Of a stretch of 64,000 bases of DNA, positions 10,485-19,531 are shown one piece after another. The DNA is taken from NCBI RefSeq assembly GCF_015476115.1, contig NZ_CP064295.1:614001-678000 (forward strand). Direction: 5' to 3'. The DNA is from Aegicerativicinus sediminis. Its GTDB lineage: Bacteria; Bacteroidota; Bacteroidia; Flavobacteriales; Flavobacteriaceae. The translations under genes were made by a program, and so were the position numbers. The notes beneath the pieces were generated by a model. It made no database searches, had not been told where the DNA came from, and saw nothing but the letters and a program-made list of their open reading frames with translations. Within the stretch, counting starts at the first letter, position 1. Each line of letters opens with the position of its first letter.

Positions 10485-11717
10485 ATGGAATTACTTACAA
10501 CCAATAACGTATGGATGATGGTCTGTACGGGTCTTGTTTTCTTTATGCACCTTGGATTTGCATTTTTGGAAATTGGACTTACAAGACAAAAGAACACTAT
10601 CAATATTTTATTTAAAAATGTTTTTATCATCACAGTTGGTCTTCTTCTTTATTGTTTAGTTGGATTCAACCTTATGTATCCTGGAGAATTTAATGGCTTT
10701 TTAGGATTTGCAGGATTCGGTTTAGAATCACCATTAACTGCTGAAGGAGCTTTAGATTTAGCTTATAATGAAGGCTATACTTACTGGACAGATTTCTTAT
10801 TCCAAGGTATGTTTGCCGCAACCGCCGCGACTATAGTTTCCGGAGCCGTTGCAGAAAGAATAAAGATTGGTCCGTTCATGATTTTTACCATATTATATGT
10901 AGGCTTGGTTTACCCAATCGCCGGATCTTGGAAATGGGGTGGGGGATTTTTAGATTCTTTAGAAACACCTTTTTATGATTTTGCGGGTTCAACATTGGTT
11001 CACTCGGTTGGTGGATGGGCAGCTCTAGTAGCAATTTATCTATTGGGAGCTAGAATAGGAAAATTTAAAGATGGAAAACCACAGGCTATTCCAGGCCACA
11101 ACATCCCACTAGCCACTGCAGGTGTATTAATACTTTGGTTAGGCTGGTTCGGGTTTAACGGCGGTTCAGTACTTTCTGCAGACCCTGCTCTTACATCTTT
11201 AACTCTTGTTACAACCTGTTTGGCAGCTGCTGCTGGTGGAGTTGTGTCTTTCATAACTTCTACCTTAATGTACAAAAACTATGACCTAACAATGTTTCTT
11301 AATGGTATCCTTGGTGGATTAGTTGGTATTACTGCAGGTGCCGATCAAATGAGCCCTACCGATGCAATTTTAATCGGTGCTATTGCAGGGGTAATTATTG
11401 TACTAGGAGTAGCTTTAGTTGACAAAATGAAATTAGACGATCCTGTTGGAGCTGTGGCAGTACACCTTATTTGTGGAATTTGGGGAACACTAGCCGTAGG
11501 CATCTTTGGATCTTTAGCAAGTGGAGCTCAATTTATGAGTCAACTAATAGGTGTTGCATCATATGCAGCAATTTGTATAGTAACTAGCTTCTTAATATTA
11601 TTCATATTAAAAGTAACTATTGGAATCCGAGTTTCTGAGAGGGAAGAATTAGAAGGATTGGATCCACACGAACACGGAATGTCGGCCTATTCTGATTTCC
11701 GTTTAAATGAGCATTAA
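10485..11717 (+). CDS. amt: Ammonium transporter, Amt family
   Basis: Amt is an inner-membrane trimeric channel that takes up ammonium. The 410-residue protein starts MELLTTNNVWMMVCTGLVFF with the first membrane segment and shows about 11 hydrophobic segments. Key elements are visible: the conserved Asp and first pore His in DFAGSTLVHSVGGWAAL, the second pore His in VAVHLICGIWGTLAVG, GWFGFNGGS, and the short cytoplasmic tail. It is the last gene of the porin-PII-Amt operon and is followed by a 12-bp-stem terminator. The partner PII protein is encoded immediately upstream. The linkage to gltBD across the divergent spacer makes this a local nitrogen-assimilation unit. Confidence 0.97.
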   Translation: MELLTTNNVWMMVCTGLVFFMHLGFAFLEIGLTRQKNTINILFKNVFIITVGLLLYCLVGFNLMYPGEFNGFLGFAGFGLESPLTAEGALDLAYNEGYTYWTDFLFQGMFAATAATIVSGAVAERIKIGPFMIFTILYVGLVYPIAGSWKWGGGFLDSLETPFYDFAGSTLVHSVGGWAALVAIYLLGARIGKFKDGKPQAIPGHNIPLATAGVLILWLGWFGFNGGSVLSADPALTSLTLVTTCLAAAAGGVVSFITSTLMYKNYDLTMFLNGILGGLVGITAGADQMSPTDAILIGAIAGVIIVLGVALVDKMKLDDPVGAVAVHLICGIWGTLAVGIFGSLASGAQFMSQLIGVASYAAICIVTSFLILFILKVTIGIRVSEREELEGLDPHEHGMSAYSDFRLNEH

Positions 11718-11745
11718 TTTTATTTTTTAGATTGATTAGTTATGC

Positions 11746-11787
11746 AGGGCCGTTGGAGAATCTGATATCCAACGGCCCTCACTTTTT
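11746..11787 (+). terminator. Intrinsic terminator after amt
   Basis: Perfect 12-bp arms AGGGCCGTTGGA (11746-11757) and TCCAACGGCCCT (11768-11779) enclose a 10-nt loop and are followed by a short T run at 11783-11787 and a second T run at about 11793. It ends the porin-PII-amt transcript before the metK leader. Confidence 0.85.
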
Positions 11788-11860
11788 AAAAATTTTTTGA
11801 TGTTAAAGATTTTCTTATAAATTTTATTATTTGTTCGGAAATTGTACCTTTGACCGCTCA

Positions 11861-11932
11861 ATCTAAAGAGGATAGATTTGAACTGATTGCAACCTCTCGG
11901 TCCTTTGAAAAGGACATAAAAATGCTAAAGAA
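11861..11932 (+). ncRNA. SAM-II riboswitch upstream of metK
   Basis: The order of conserved segments matches the SAM-II aptamer. There is a P1 stem AGAGG (11867-11871) with CCTCT (11893-11897), a long loop with GATTTGAAC and ATTGCAA, and a downstream strand CATAAAAATGCTAAAG (11915-11930) that would form the pseudoknot and triplex with the loop. SAM-II is a known S-adenosylmethionine sensor found upstream of methionine and SAM genes in proteobacteria and Bacteroidota. It lies about 60 bp before the metK start, so feedback control by SAM is expected, probably on translation or early transcription. A 14-nt hairpin, TCCTTTGAAAAGGA (11901-11914), is inserted between P1 and the pseudoknot strand. 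Confidence 0.82.
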
Positions 11933-11989
11933 CAGTGGTATTTCCCTTCTTGGCCGATCAGCGCAATATCTTCTTGAATAAAAATTAAT

Positions 11990-13246
11990 ATGTCATATTT
12001 TTTTACTTCAGAAAGTGTATCTGAAGGACACCCAGATAAAGTTGCAGATCAGATTAGCGACGCGCTTATTGATAACTTTTTGGCTTTTGATCCGGACTCT
12101 AAAGTAGCATGTGAAACTTTGGTCACCACTGGACAGGTAGTTTTAGCAGGTGAAGTAAAATCCAATACATACTTAGACGTTCAAAAAATTGCGAGAGATA
12201 CCATCAATAAGATTGGGTATACCAAAGGAGAATACATGTTCGATGGTAATTCATGCGGTGTTTTATCAGCAATACACGAACAGTCTGAAGACATAAACAG
12301 AGGAGTTGATAGAGAAAGTCGGGAGCTTCAAGGTGCGGGAGACCAAGGTTTGATGTTCGGGTACGCCACCAATGAAACCGAAAATTATATGCCATTGGCA
12401 TTAGATCTTTCACATAGAATCCTGAAGACTTTAGGAGATTTAAGGAGGGAAAATCTAGATATAACCTACCTTAGACCTGACTCAAAAAGTCAAGTTACGA
12501 TTGAATACAGCGACGATAATATACCTCAAAGGATTGATTCAATTGTAATATCCACACAGCACGACCCATTTGATACTGATGATGCCATGTTAGCAAAAAT
12601 TCGGAAGGATTTAGTTGATATTTTAATCCCGAGGGTTAAGGAAAGTTTACCATCCCATATTCAAGAATTATTTAAGGACGATATTACCTACCACATTAAT
12701 CCTACTGGAAAATTTGTAATTGGTGGGCCTCATGGGGATACAGGATTAACAGGACGTAAAATCATAGTAGATACCTATGGCGGAAAAGGCGCTCATGGTG
12801 GTGGTGCGTTTTCTGGCAAAGATCCTAGTAAGGTCGACCGAAGTGCGGCTTATGCAACGAGGCATATAGCCAAAAATATGGTTGCAGCAGGCATTTGCGA
12901 TGAAATTTTGGTTCAGGTAAGTTATGCTATTGGGGTTGTTGAGCCAACATCCATATTTGTAAACACTTATGGCACATGCCCATTCAATTTAACTGATTCT
13001 GAAATCGCCGGTAAAATAGAGGACATTTTCGATTTAAGGCCTTTTGCCATAGAGGATCGATTAAAACTTCGCCAACCGATTTATAGTGAAACAGCAGCAT
13101 ATGGACATATGGGAAGGATACCGGAAATTGTAACCAAAACATTTGAACAACCAAATGGTGAATCTAAATCTCTAGAAGTTGAATTATTTACTTGGGAAAA
13201 GTTGGATTATGTCGAAAAAATTAAAGAGGCCTTTGAAATTGAATAA
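11990..13246 (+). CDS. metK: S-adenosylmethionine synthetase
   Basis: MetK makes S-adenosylmethionine from methionine and ATP, releasing phosphate and pyrophosphate. The 418-residue protein contains the N-terminal signature [20 protein letters not shown], the hexapeptide GAGDQG, and the P-loop-like [25 protein letters not shown]. All three domains are complete; the length is slightly above the E. coli enzyme and usual for Bacteroidota. The start [17 protein letters not shown] follows the SAM-II element directly. The gene is alone on its strand and converges on the GLPGLI gene 10 bp beyond its stop. Confidence 0.98.
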   Translation: MSYFFTSESVSEGHPDKVADQISDALIDNFLAFDPDSKVACETLVTTGQVVLAGEVKSNTYLDVQKIARDTINKIGYTKGEYMFDGNSCGVLSAIHEQSEDINRGVDRESRELQGAGDQGLMFGYATNETENYMPLALDLSHRILKTLGDLRRENLDITYLRPDSKSQVTIEYSDDNIPQRIDSIVISTQHDPFDTDDAMLAKIRKDLVDILIPRVKESLPSHIQELFKDDITYHINPTGKFVIGGPHGDTGLTGRKIIVDTYGGKGAHGGGAFSGKDPSKVDRSAAYATRHIAKNMVAAGICDEILVQVSYAIGVVEPTSIFVNTYGTCPFNLTDSEIAGKIEDIFDLRPFAIEDRLKLRQPIYSETAAYGHMGRIPEIVTKTFEQPNGESKSLEVELFTWEKLDYVEKIKEAFEIE

Positions 13247-13256
13247 TCAAATAAAT

Positions 13257-14093
13257 TTATCTTCTACCAATTCGATTATCCCTAAATTCCATCATTTTGG
13301 TTAAAATAATATCCTGGTATTCTTTTTTGGTTACCTGCTCACCCTTTTGAGGAATTTTAATAGTCAATTTCTCTTGTGGATTCAAGGTGAGCTTCGAACA
13401 AAGCATAGTTATATTGCCAGAATTAATTTCCAAAATTAATCCAGGAAGTCCCCAAAATTCGGAAGGACCGTGACTTACTGGAATTTGAGGAGTATACCAA
13501 GCTTCAACCTTCGTCAAAGCCATTTCTTCTTCAACAGAATCTGAATTTTGGGTTTGTTCGTTAGAGGCGGGTCTCAATTTATCCCATGAAAAAGAATACC
13601 ATGTTAAATCATTTGTTGGAATTAAGGCTACTGCCTTAAAACACATATAGTTTCCTATCTTTTTTGTTTCTGAAGCCATGGTCCATTTTATCGGCTGCAA
13701 CTCGTCCTTGACCAAAAATCGTTTACCATAAAATTCTTGTTCTTGAATTTGGGTATTTGTTTTAACATTTTTGTATTGATCACCAGCTGCAAAATTATTA
13801 CCCCAAGAGTCTGTTGCACCTGAAACTGCATCTAGTCGTTCGTTCTCTTTATAAAAAGATTCTTCACGATTAAAGACAAGGGTAAACGTTTTTTCCAATC
13901 TATTTTTAAGACGTTCCTTTATTTGGTTTTTTTGGGCCTCACTCATGTTAGCACCAAAACTGCCTAGTTCTAGGGAAGATTTATACATGTAGATAGCTTC
14001 ACCTTGAAAATCGTCCTGTTTTGATAGGACATCTGTTTTAAAGACTAGAATTACAGATATTATAAGACCTAATGGAAGTAATGTAAATTTCAA
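13257..14093 (-). CDS. GLPGLI family secreted protein (copy 1)
   Basis: A 278-residue protein of the GLPGLI family, a Bacteroidota-specific envelope family of unknown function. It has an N-terminal hydrophobic segment (MKFTLLPLGLIISVILVFK) that may be a signal peptide or anchor, then the family core: YKNVKTNTQIQEQEFYGKRFLVKD, EAWYTPQIPVSHGPSEFWGLPGLILEIN and the tail LTLNPQEKLTIKIP...GEQVTKKEY. It shares all of these blocks with the copies at 18578 and 19532 and is the last gene of the minus-strand cluster, 115 bp after the M28 peptidase. No catalytic residues are evident. I would not assign a biochemical role. Confidence 0.85.
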   Translation of the reverse strand: MKFTLLPLGLIISVILVFKTDVLSKQDDFQGEAIYMYKSSLELGSFGANMSEAQKNQIKERLKNRLEKTFTLVFNREESFYKENERLDAVSGATDSWGNNFAAGDQYKNVKTNTQIQEQEFYGKRFLVKDELQPIKWTMASETKKIGNYMCFKAVALIPTNDLTWYSFSWDKLRPASNEQTQNSDSVEEEMALTKVEAWYTPQIPVSHGPSEFWGLPGLILEINSGNITMLCSKLTLNPQEKLTIKIPQKGEQVTKKEYQDIILTKMMEFRDNRIGRR

Positions 14094-14208
14094 TGCATTA
14101 AATTTATGTTTAATGAAATTAAAAAATAATTAAACATAATTAACGCTTTTACAAAAATATTAACAAAACGAGATCTTCAAAAGTAACGTCAGAATCGGTA
14201 TAAAATGA

Positions 14209-15771
14209 TTAATCCACGCCTCCTTTTCTTTGCGGTGACCTTTGCTCTGGCCATTTCATTTGCTCTCCTGTTCTTCGGCTTATCGGAAGAACACTTCTTT
14301 CCCTTGAGGTTTTTTCTGGGTCTTCAGATGCCATGTATGCCAGTATTGCAGTTAGGATAACATTTCGTTTTACATCCTCAAACACAATTTTGTCATAAGT
14401 ATCTAAATTTGTATGCCAAGTGTAGTTACCATAAGACCAACTTAAAGAACTTAAGAAAAAGGCTGGAGCATTTGCAGCAATAAATGACGAATGATCAGAA
14501 CCGCCACCGCTTGGCGATCCTGGAAATTCAGTTTCAATATTATTCTTTATTTCATCAGGCACGGCGTTTAACCACTTGCCTAAATAGGCATAAGAATTTA
14601 AGAAACCCGACCCATTGATTTTTTCAACACGACCAGTGCCGTTATCTTGGTTAAGGACCACTTGGACATTAGCCACAATTTCAGGATGATCTTCTACAAA
14701 GGCTCTAGATCCGTTCAAGCCTTGTTCTTCACTTCCCCAATGCCCTACCAAAATGGTGCGCTTTGGATTAGGATATAGTTTTTTTAGAATACGCATTGTT
14801 TCCATCATCACCAAAGTACCAGTTCCATTGTCAGTTGCTCCTGTTCCTCCATCCCATGAATCAAAATGGGCAGATAGAATAACAAATTCATTCGGTTTTT
14901 CTGTTCCTTCAATTTTACCAATAGTGTTGAAGTTTGGCACTATGCCCAAATCTTTAGATTCAGCGATAATTTTAATCACTGGTTTATCACCGTGTTCTGC
15001 CATTCTATACAACATACCATAATCTTCAACGGCTATGTTAATAGTTGGAATCTCCTTGGTACGAGCACTGAAGATCTTACTAGCTCCAAAAGCATTAGAC
15101 CAATAAGATGTTGCAATTGCTGCTGCACCAGCTTTTTCCAAGCCTTCATAAATTGTTCTAAAATTATAACCTGTATTATTAAGACTTTGGCGCCAAACTC
15201 TTCTTAAAGAGTCCCGTTCCGTTTTCATCTTTTCAAAATCTTTCTCAACTGCATATTCTTCCCAATTTTCATCTGGACGACCAGTTGGCTCCTCCATAGA
15301 AGCCAAAACAATTTTACCTTTAATACTTGGCAACCAGCTATTAAAATCTGAAGAATTTTTAAATATTGGCATTATAACACATTCTGCAGTGATTCCCTTT
15401 TTGGGTGCCGCAGGACTCCACGCCAATTGGGTGGCATTCAAACTCTGAATTCTTGGCTCCAATAAATCTACGTGAGTAATACCGCGTTCCCATCCTCTCC
15501 ATTCTCCCCATTTCTGATTTTCGGCTTGGATTCCCCAACTTGCATACTTTGCAACAGCCCAATCATTTGCTTGTTTCATTTGGGGTGTTCCCACCAATCG
15601 AGGACCAATATCATCCAAAAGTTCATGAGCAAGAATCTCTAGTTGTGAGTTATTTGTTGCTTCTTCAACAATTTTTTCTGCCATTTCCTCAGTCGATTGG
15701 GAAAAGGTAAAATTCAATGCTAAAACAGAAAATAAAATGGAAAGGAAAACAGTAGAATTTAATTTGAGCAT
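14209..15771 (-). CDS. Secreted M28 family zinc aminopeptidase-like protein
   Basis: A 520-residue exported peptidase with a signal peptide (MLKLNSTVFLSILFSVLALNFTFSQ). The M28 metal site is complete to the eye: AHFDSWDGGTGATDNGTG supplies the His and bridging Asp, GHWGSEEQGLNGS the catalytic and metal Glu, VLNQDNGTG a metal Asp, and YTWHTNLDTYDKI the last His. A PA-like insert is probable between residues 120 and 270. The layout resembles carboxypeptidase Q-type peptidases, which remove single residues from peptides. It lies inside the GLPGLI/barrel cluster, 72 bp downstream of the barrel gene and 115 bp upstream of GLPGLI copy 1. Periplasmic or outer-membrane-surface peptide trimming is inferred. 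Confidence 0.88.
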   Translation of the reverse strand: MLKLNSTVFLSILFSVLALNFTFSQSTEEMAEKIVEEATNNSQLEILAHELLDDIGPRLVGTPQMKQANDWAVAKYASWGIQAENQKWGEWRGWERGITHVDLLEPRIQSLNATQLAWSPAAPKKGITAECVIMPIFKNSSDFNSWLPSIKGKIVLASMEEPTGRPDENWEEYAVEKDFEKMKTERDSLRRVWRQSLNNTGYNFRTIYEGLEKAGAAAIATSYWSNAFGASKIFSARTKEIPTINIAVEDYGMLYRMAEHGDKPVIKIIAESKDLGIVPNFNTIGKIEGTEKPNEFVILSAHFDSWDGGTGATDNGTGTLVMMETMRILKKLYPNPKRTILVGHWGSEEQGLNGSRAFVEDHPEIVANVQVVLNQDNGTGRVEKINGSGFLNSYAYLGKWLNAVPDEIKNNIETEFPGSPSGGGSDHSSFIAANAPAFFLSSLSWSYGNYTWHTNLDTYDKIVFEDVKRNVILTAILAYMASEDPEKTSRERSVLPISRRTGEQMKWPEQRSPQRKGGVD

Positions 15772-15843
15772 ATTAATTAAAATTTTGATGGTTATCTCCC
15801 AAAAATAAGTAAAAACGTACAGAAATTACCCTCTAATAAAGGC

Positions 15844-18549
15844 CTAAATCTCATAACGTAACCTGAAAGTTATATAGCGTGGTTGTATATAATATTCGGT
15901 CGCGCTAACGGAGATATTGCCCACATTACTATTGGCTTGGGAACGCGTATCTAATAAGTTAGTGGCATTTAGAATATATTCAAACTTCGCATCCTGATTA
16001 TTCCTGTAAGACAAGGATGCATTCCAGAATTGAAAACTTCTTAAAGTTCCATTTTCATCACTAAAATTATTATAAGTATAATCAGTTCTAAAAGTTAACT
16101 TTTTCCATATATAGGCATCAAATTCAATGCTTGGTGCACTCGTGTAAAACTTTGTTCTTCTACTGCCTTGGTCGTTATCCTGAATTGTATAGGAATAGGA
16201 GATTTCAACATTTGGAGCGTCTCTGTAATTGGTCCTTAATTGTGCTCCATAAGTCTGGGTATAACTTTCATTTAGGGTTCTATTTCCCTGCACAAATTGG
16301 TTGAATTTAGAATAATTGAAATTACCATTTACTTGTGCCCTTATTTTTTTAAAAGTTCGTTGATAGCGACCACTCGCCGAAAAAGTTTCATCTGCAAATC
16401 CTGAATTAAAAGGTGAATTTAGCCTGACCACACTTTCAAAATCTGTAAGATTTCTAATCTGATCAATTCGTTTACTATAATTCAGTCGTCCAAATACATT
16501 TGTATAATTAAACATGTTGAAACTGTTGTAAAACAGATTCACGTTATGCGATACAGCATTCTCTAGGGTAGGATTACCGTAAGAAATAGAATTATAATTA
16601 TTCAACACTAACCCTCGAGCCAGATTTGTGACATCAGTAAATTGATTTTGCATTGCATAGGAGAAGGCAATTTGTTCACTTTTCTTCACCTCCATACGGA
16701 TATCAATATCTGGTAATATCCTAAAGAAATTATCTTGGTAGGCTTCACCATATTGTTCATTTTTTGTACTGTAGGCATGTGCAGAAATACCAGGATTAAA
16801 CGTGAACATACCAGTCTTAAAACGGTAGTGCGTACCTATATAAATATCGCTAAATCGATAATCTATATCATTTTCGTTTAAACCATCATTTATCAGCGGG
16901 TCTGGATTATATACACTGCCGTCATCCAAAAATTGAAAAATGGTTGAATTAAATTGCTGTCGACTCAATATACTTCCAGCCGTAAAATTCAAATTACTTT
17001 TCTGATTCAACACATAATAATAATCCAACTTAGCATCTAACTGGTTAGATTTTACTCTTTTGTCTTGAGCGATATTGTAACCCGTTTGGTTAGGGTCAAG
17101 ACCCAAGGCATTCGCAACATTCTCATAATCTTGAGTGCTTTCTAAAATAGCATTGTAAAACGGGTCTTCATCTTGAATTAGGTGTTGGGCTTCAAGTGCA
17201 AAAATGTTCTTTTCATTTAAAGTATAATAATAATTCAAATTTTGATTGATGCTGTATGGATCTGTTTCCTCAATTTGATCAGTGTTTCCAAGTATTGAAG
17301 AGAGCACCCCCCTATTTTGGGATTCCCTTGAAACGCGACCAACAACGTCATAATCTAATTGGTTATTACCATTAGGTTTATACTTTGCGCTAAGCTTCAA
17401 CATCCCCAAATCGCTATTTTGAATGGTATTGCTATTAGTGGTCTCATCAGGTATTTGGAGTCCTGGATCAGTATAGGTTATACTGTTGTTTTCTTCCAAT
17501 TCTGTTTGTGAATTAGAAAAAATTGCGAAACCGCTTATATCTAAGGTTGAAGTAGGAGAATAACTGAAATTGGCAGCTCCAAATTTAGTTTCTATCGCTT
17601 TGGCCCTATTATTTTGTAAAGTAAGAAACCCTAGGTTATTATTTCCCAAATTGATATTGGTACCACTTTGGCGACTGGGCATTCTAAAACCTCCAGTAAA
17701 GTTGAAATAATCTCTTCTGGTAAATGCAACTTCACCCAAGTTATTCATATCCCCTATAAAATTTATACTATATTTTGGATTATAATAAAAGAGTTTAGGT
17801 TGAATAAGGTATAAATCATCAGAGTTAGCAGCACCTGCACCAGCAGTAACATTTCCAAACCAGAAACTCTCTTTCCCCTTTTTCAATTTAATGTTGATTG
17901 CGACATTATCCCTGTTTTCGGTAACCCCACTTAACTGACCTACCTCAGCGAAATTTTTCAATACCTGCACTTTATCAACTGCATTGGATGGAATGTTTTT
18001 GGTAGCCAATTTAGAATCACCGTCAAAAAAATCCTTACCGTCTACCATAACTTTGGTAACAGCCCTACCTTCCACTTCAATTTGACCTTCGTCATTCACC
18101 TCAACTCCAGGCAGTTTTTTCAGTACATCCTCTAATTTTCTTTCCGTTCCATTTTTAAAAGAATCAGCATTATAAATTAAAGTATCTCCTTTTACACTAA
18201 CGGGCATTTCATAGGTAAGCTCAACTTCGTCCAAGGAATTATCAACTTGCAAAGTAAAATCTTTCGTTAGGCTTTCTTCAATAGTTGAAACCTTTTCGGT
18301 ATGTGTTTTCATACCAATATAACTTACTTGAATATTATAAGAAGAGTTCTTTGAAAGCGCTAGTTTATAGCGACCATCTTCGTTAGTAATTGCATAAGAC
18401 TCCAAGGCCTCGGTAGATTCATTTATAGCAATAACATTTGCCAATTCCAAGGGATTTCCTAAGCTATCTTTAACAACCCCTTGCATACTAAGCTGGGAAA
18501 ATGAATTAAAACTTATTAGGGTAAATATGATTATATAAATTAGTCGCAT
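15844..18549 (-). CDS. TonB-receptor-like outer-membrane beta-barrel protein
   Basis: A 901-residue outer-membrane protein. It has a signal peptide (MRLIYIIIFTLISFNSFSQ), then a CarboxypepD_reg-like domain (about residues 20-100, VVKDSLGNPLELANVIAINESTEALESYAITNEDGRY). A plug-like domain follows (about 115-220, KNGTERKLEDVLKKLPGVEV, VDGKDFFDGDSKLATKNIP), then a long barrel of alternating strands ending YITFRLRYEI. No TonB box is obvious. It is downstream of GLPGLI copy 2 by 28 bp, so the two are co-transcribed, suggesting a functional pair at the outer membrane. The substrate is unknown; similar proteins are usually annotated simply as outer membrane beta-barrel family. Confidence 0.85.
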   Translation of the reverse strand: MRLIYIIIFTLISFNSFSQLSMQGVVKDSLGNPLELANVIAINESTEALESYAITNEDGRYKLALSKNSSYNIQVSYIGMKTHTEKVSTIEESLTKDFTLQVDNSLDEVELTYEMPVSVKGDTLIYNADSFKNGTERKLEDVLKKLPGVEVNDEGQIEVEGRAVTKVMVDGKDFFDGDSKLATKNIPSNAVDKVQVLKNFAEVGQLSGVTENRDNVAINIKLKKGKESFWFGNVTAGAGAANSDDLYLIQPKLFYYNPKYSINFIGDMNNLGEVAFTRRDYFNFTGGFRMPSRQSGTNINLGNNNLGFLTLQNNRAKAIETKFGAANFSYSPTSTLDISGFAIFSNSQTELEENNSITYTDPGLQIPDETTNSNTIQNSDLGMLKLSAKYKPNGNNQLDYDVVGRVSRESQNRGVLSSILGNTDQIEETDPYSINQNLNYYYTLNEKNIFALEAQHLIQDEDPFYNAILESTQDYENVANALGLDPNQTGYNIAQDKRVKSNQLDAKLDYYYVLNQKSNLNFTAGSILSRQQFNSTIFQFLDDGSVYNPDPLINDGLNENDIDYRFSDIYIGTHYRFKTGMFTFNPGISAHAYSTKNEQYGEAYQDNFFRILPDIDIRMEVKKSEQIAFSYAMQNQFTDVTNLARGLVLNNYNSISYGNPTLENAVSHNVNLFYNSFNMFNYTNVFGRLNYSKRIDQIRNLTDFESVVRLNSPFNSGFADETFSASGRYQRTFKKIRAQVNGNFNYSKFNQFVQGNRTLNESYTQTYGAQLRTNYRDAPNVEISYSYTIQDNDQGSRRTKFYTSAPSIEFDAYIWKKLTFRTDYTYNNFSDENGTLRSFQFWNASLSYRNNQDAKFEYILNATNLLDTRSQANSNVGNISVSATEYYIQPRYITFRLRYEI

Positions 18550-18577
18550 AATTTTTTTTGGTTGAATTAATAAAGTC

Positions 18578-19432
18578 TTAGCCTCTGTTTCCGCCTCTAC
18601 CTCTGAACATTTCTCTCATTTCTTCAGTTTTCTGCTTAACGATTTCGGCATATTCCTGTTTTGTGACTTTTTCACCTCGTTTAGGGGCTTCTATTTTAAC
18701 TTTACTGGCAGGGTTTAAGATTATCTTGGTACATAAAATGGTGGTTCTATCAGTACTTAATTCTAAAATAAGTCCAGGTAAACCCCAATATTCAGCGGGC
18801 CCCTGAGAAACTGGTATTTGAGGAGAATACCAAGCAGTAACTGTCATTGTTTTGGGTTCCTCTTTCTCAATTGATGAACTATCAGAAGCTGTATTATCTG
18901 AATTATTTCTTGAATCACGTCTTCTAAAATTCATGATATTTGAAGAATCAATCGCAACCTCAGCAGTTGCTTTAAAACAAGTATATTCACCAATTTTCTT
19001 GGTCTCAGTTCCCATTTTCCAGCTATATTTCGCTAAAGAATCCGTTATTAAAAACTGCTTGCCAAATAGCTCTTGCTCAATTAAAAGTTGATTTTCTTTT
19101 ACATTTTTATACTGAGGCCCAGATGACATAGCCCCTCCCATCATTCGCCATCCGCCACCACCTTGACCGGGAGCATCCAATTTCTCTTCTTCAGCATAAA
19201 CCGATTCAGTCCGATTGAAATTCAAAGTATACGATTTTTCAAACATGCTTTTCATGCGCTCCATAATTTGCTTCCTTCGTTCCTCAGACATTTCCCTGCC
19301 ACCAAAATTTGGCATATCTACAGTGGTTTTAGAAAAATAGACAGCCTGCCCTTGAAAGTCTTGCGCCCAAGAAATTTTAGTGCCTAAACAGAAAATAAGA
19401 AATAAGGAAAAAAATGATGATAAGAATTTCAT
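18578..19432 (-). CDS. GLPGLI family secreted protein (copy 2)
   Basis: A 284-residue GLPGLI family member with a signal peptide (MKFLSSFFSLFLIFCLGTKISWAQ). It carries the same blocks as its neighbours: ELFGKQFLITDSLAKYSWKMGTETKKIGEYTCFKA, AWYSPQIPVSQGPAEYWGLPGLILEL and ILNPASKVKIEAPKRGEKVTKQEY. It differs by a Gly/Met-rich stretch (GQGGGGWRMMGGAM, about residues 92-105), an Arg/Ser/Asp-rich insert (RRRDSRNNSDNTASDSSS) and a Gly/Arg-rich C-terminus. It leads into the barrel gene 28 bp downstream. A copy of the TTAACTAGTGT motif lies 29 bp upstream of its start, suggesting it heads its own transcript under the adjacent regulator. Biochemical function unknown. Confidence 0.86.
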   Translation of the reverse strand: MKFLSSFFSLFLIFCLGTKISWAQDFQGQAVYFSKTTVDMPNFGGREMSEERRKQIMERMKSMFEKSYTLNFNRTESVYAEEEKLDAPGQGGGGWRMMGGAMSSGPQYKNVKENQLLIEQELFGKQFLITDSLAKYSWKMGTETKKIGEYTCFKATAEVAIDSSNIMNFRRRDSRNNSDNTASDSSSIEKEEPKTMTVTAWYSPQIPVSQGPAEYWGLPGLILELSTDRTTILCTKIILNPASKVKIEAPKRGEKVTKQEYAEIVKQKTEEMREMFRGRGGNRG

Positions 19433-19460
19433 ATCTAAAATGAATTAATAAGGATAATTA

Positions 19461-19471
19461 TTAACTAGTGT
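19461..19471. promoter_or_regulatory. Single copy of the TTAACTAGTGT motif upstream of GLPGLI copy 2
   Basis: These 11 bp are identical to the core of the triple repeat at 20784-20810, the sequence separating the GLPGLI cluster from the kinase/regulator pair. It sits 29 bp upstream of the minus-strand ATG at 19432, in a 99-bp gap that otherwise shows nothing. It is a candidate binding site for the response regulator encoded at 22351. A second in-phase half-site is not clear. Confidence 0.4.
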
Positions 19472-19531
19472 GGTTTTTAGACTATGAAAACCTAAAATGG
19501 TAAATATTGGTTTTGTTAAAGTTATCTTAAA

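Noticed and set aside
11840-11932. SAM-I (S-box) riboswitch before metK
   Set aside because: The four-way junction and conserved S-box segments are absent; the loop and pseudoknot strand match SAM-II instead.
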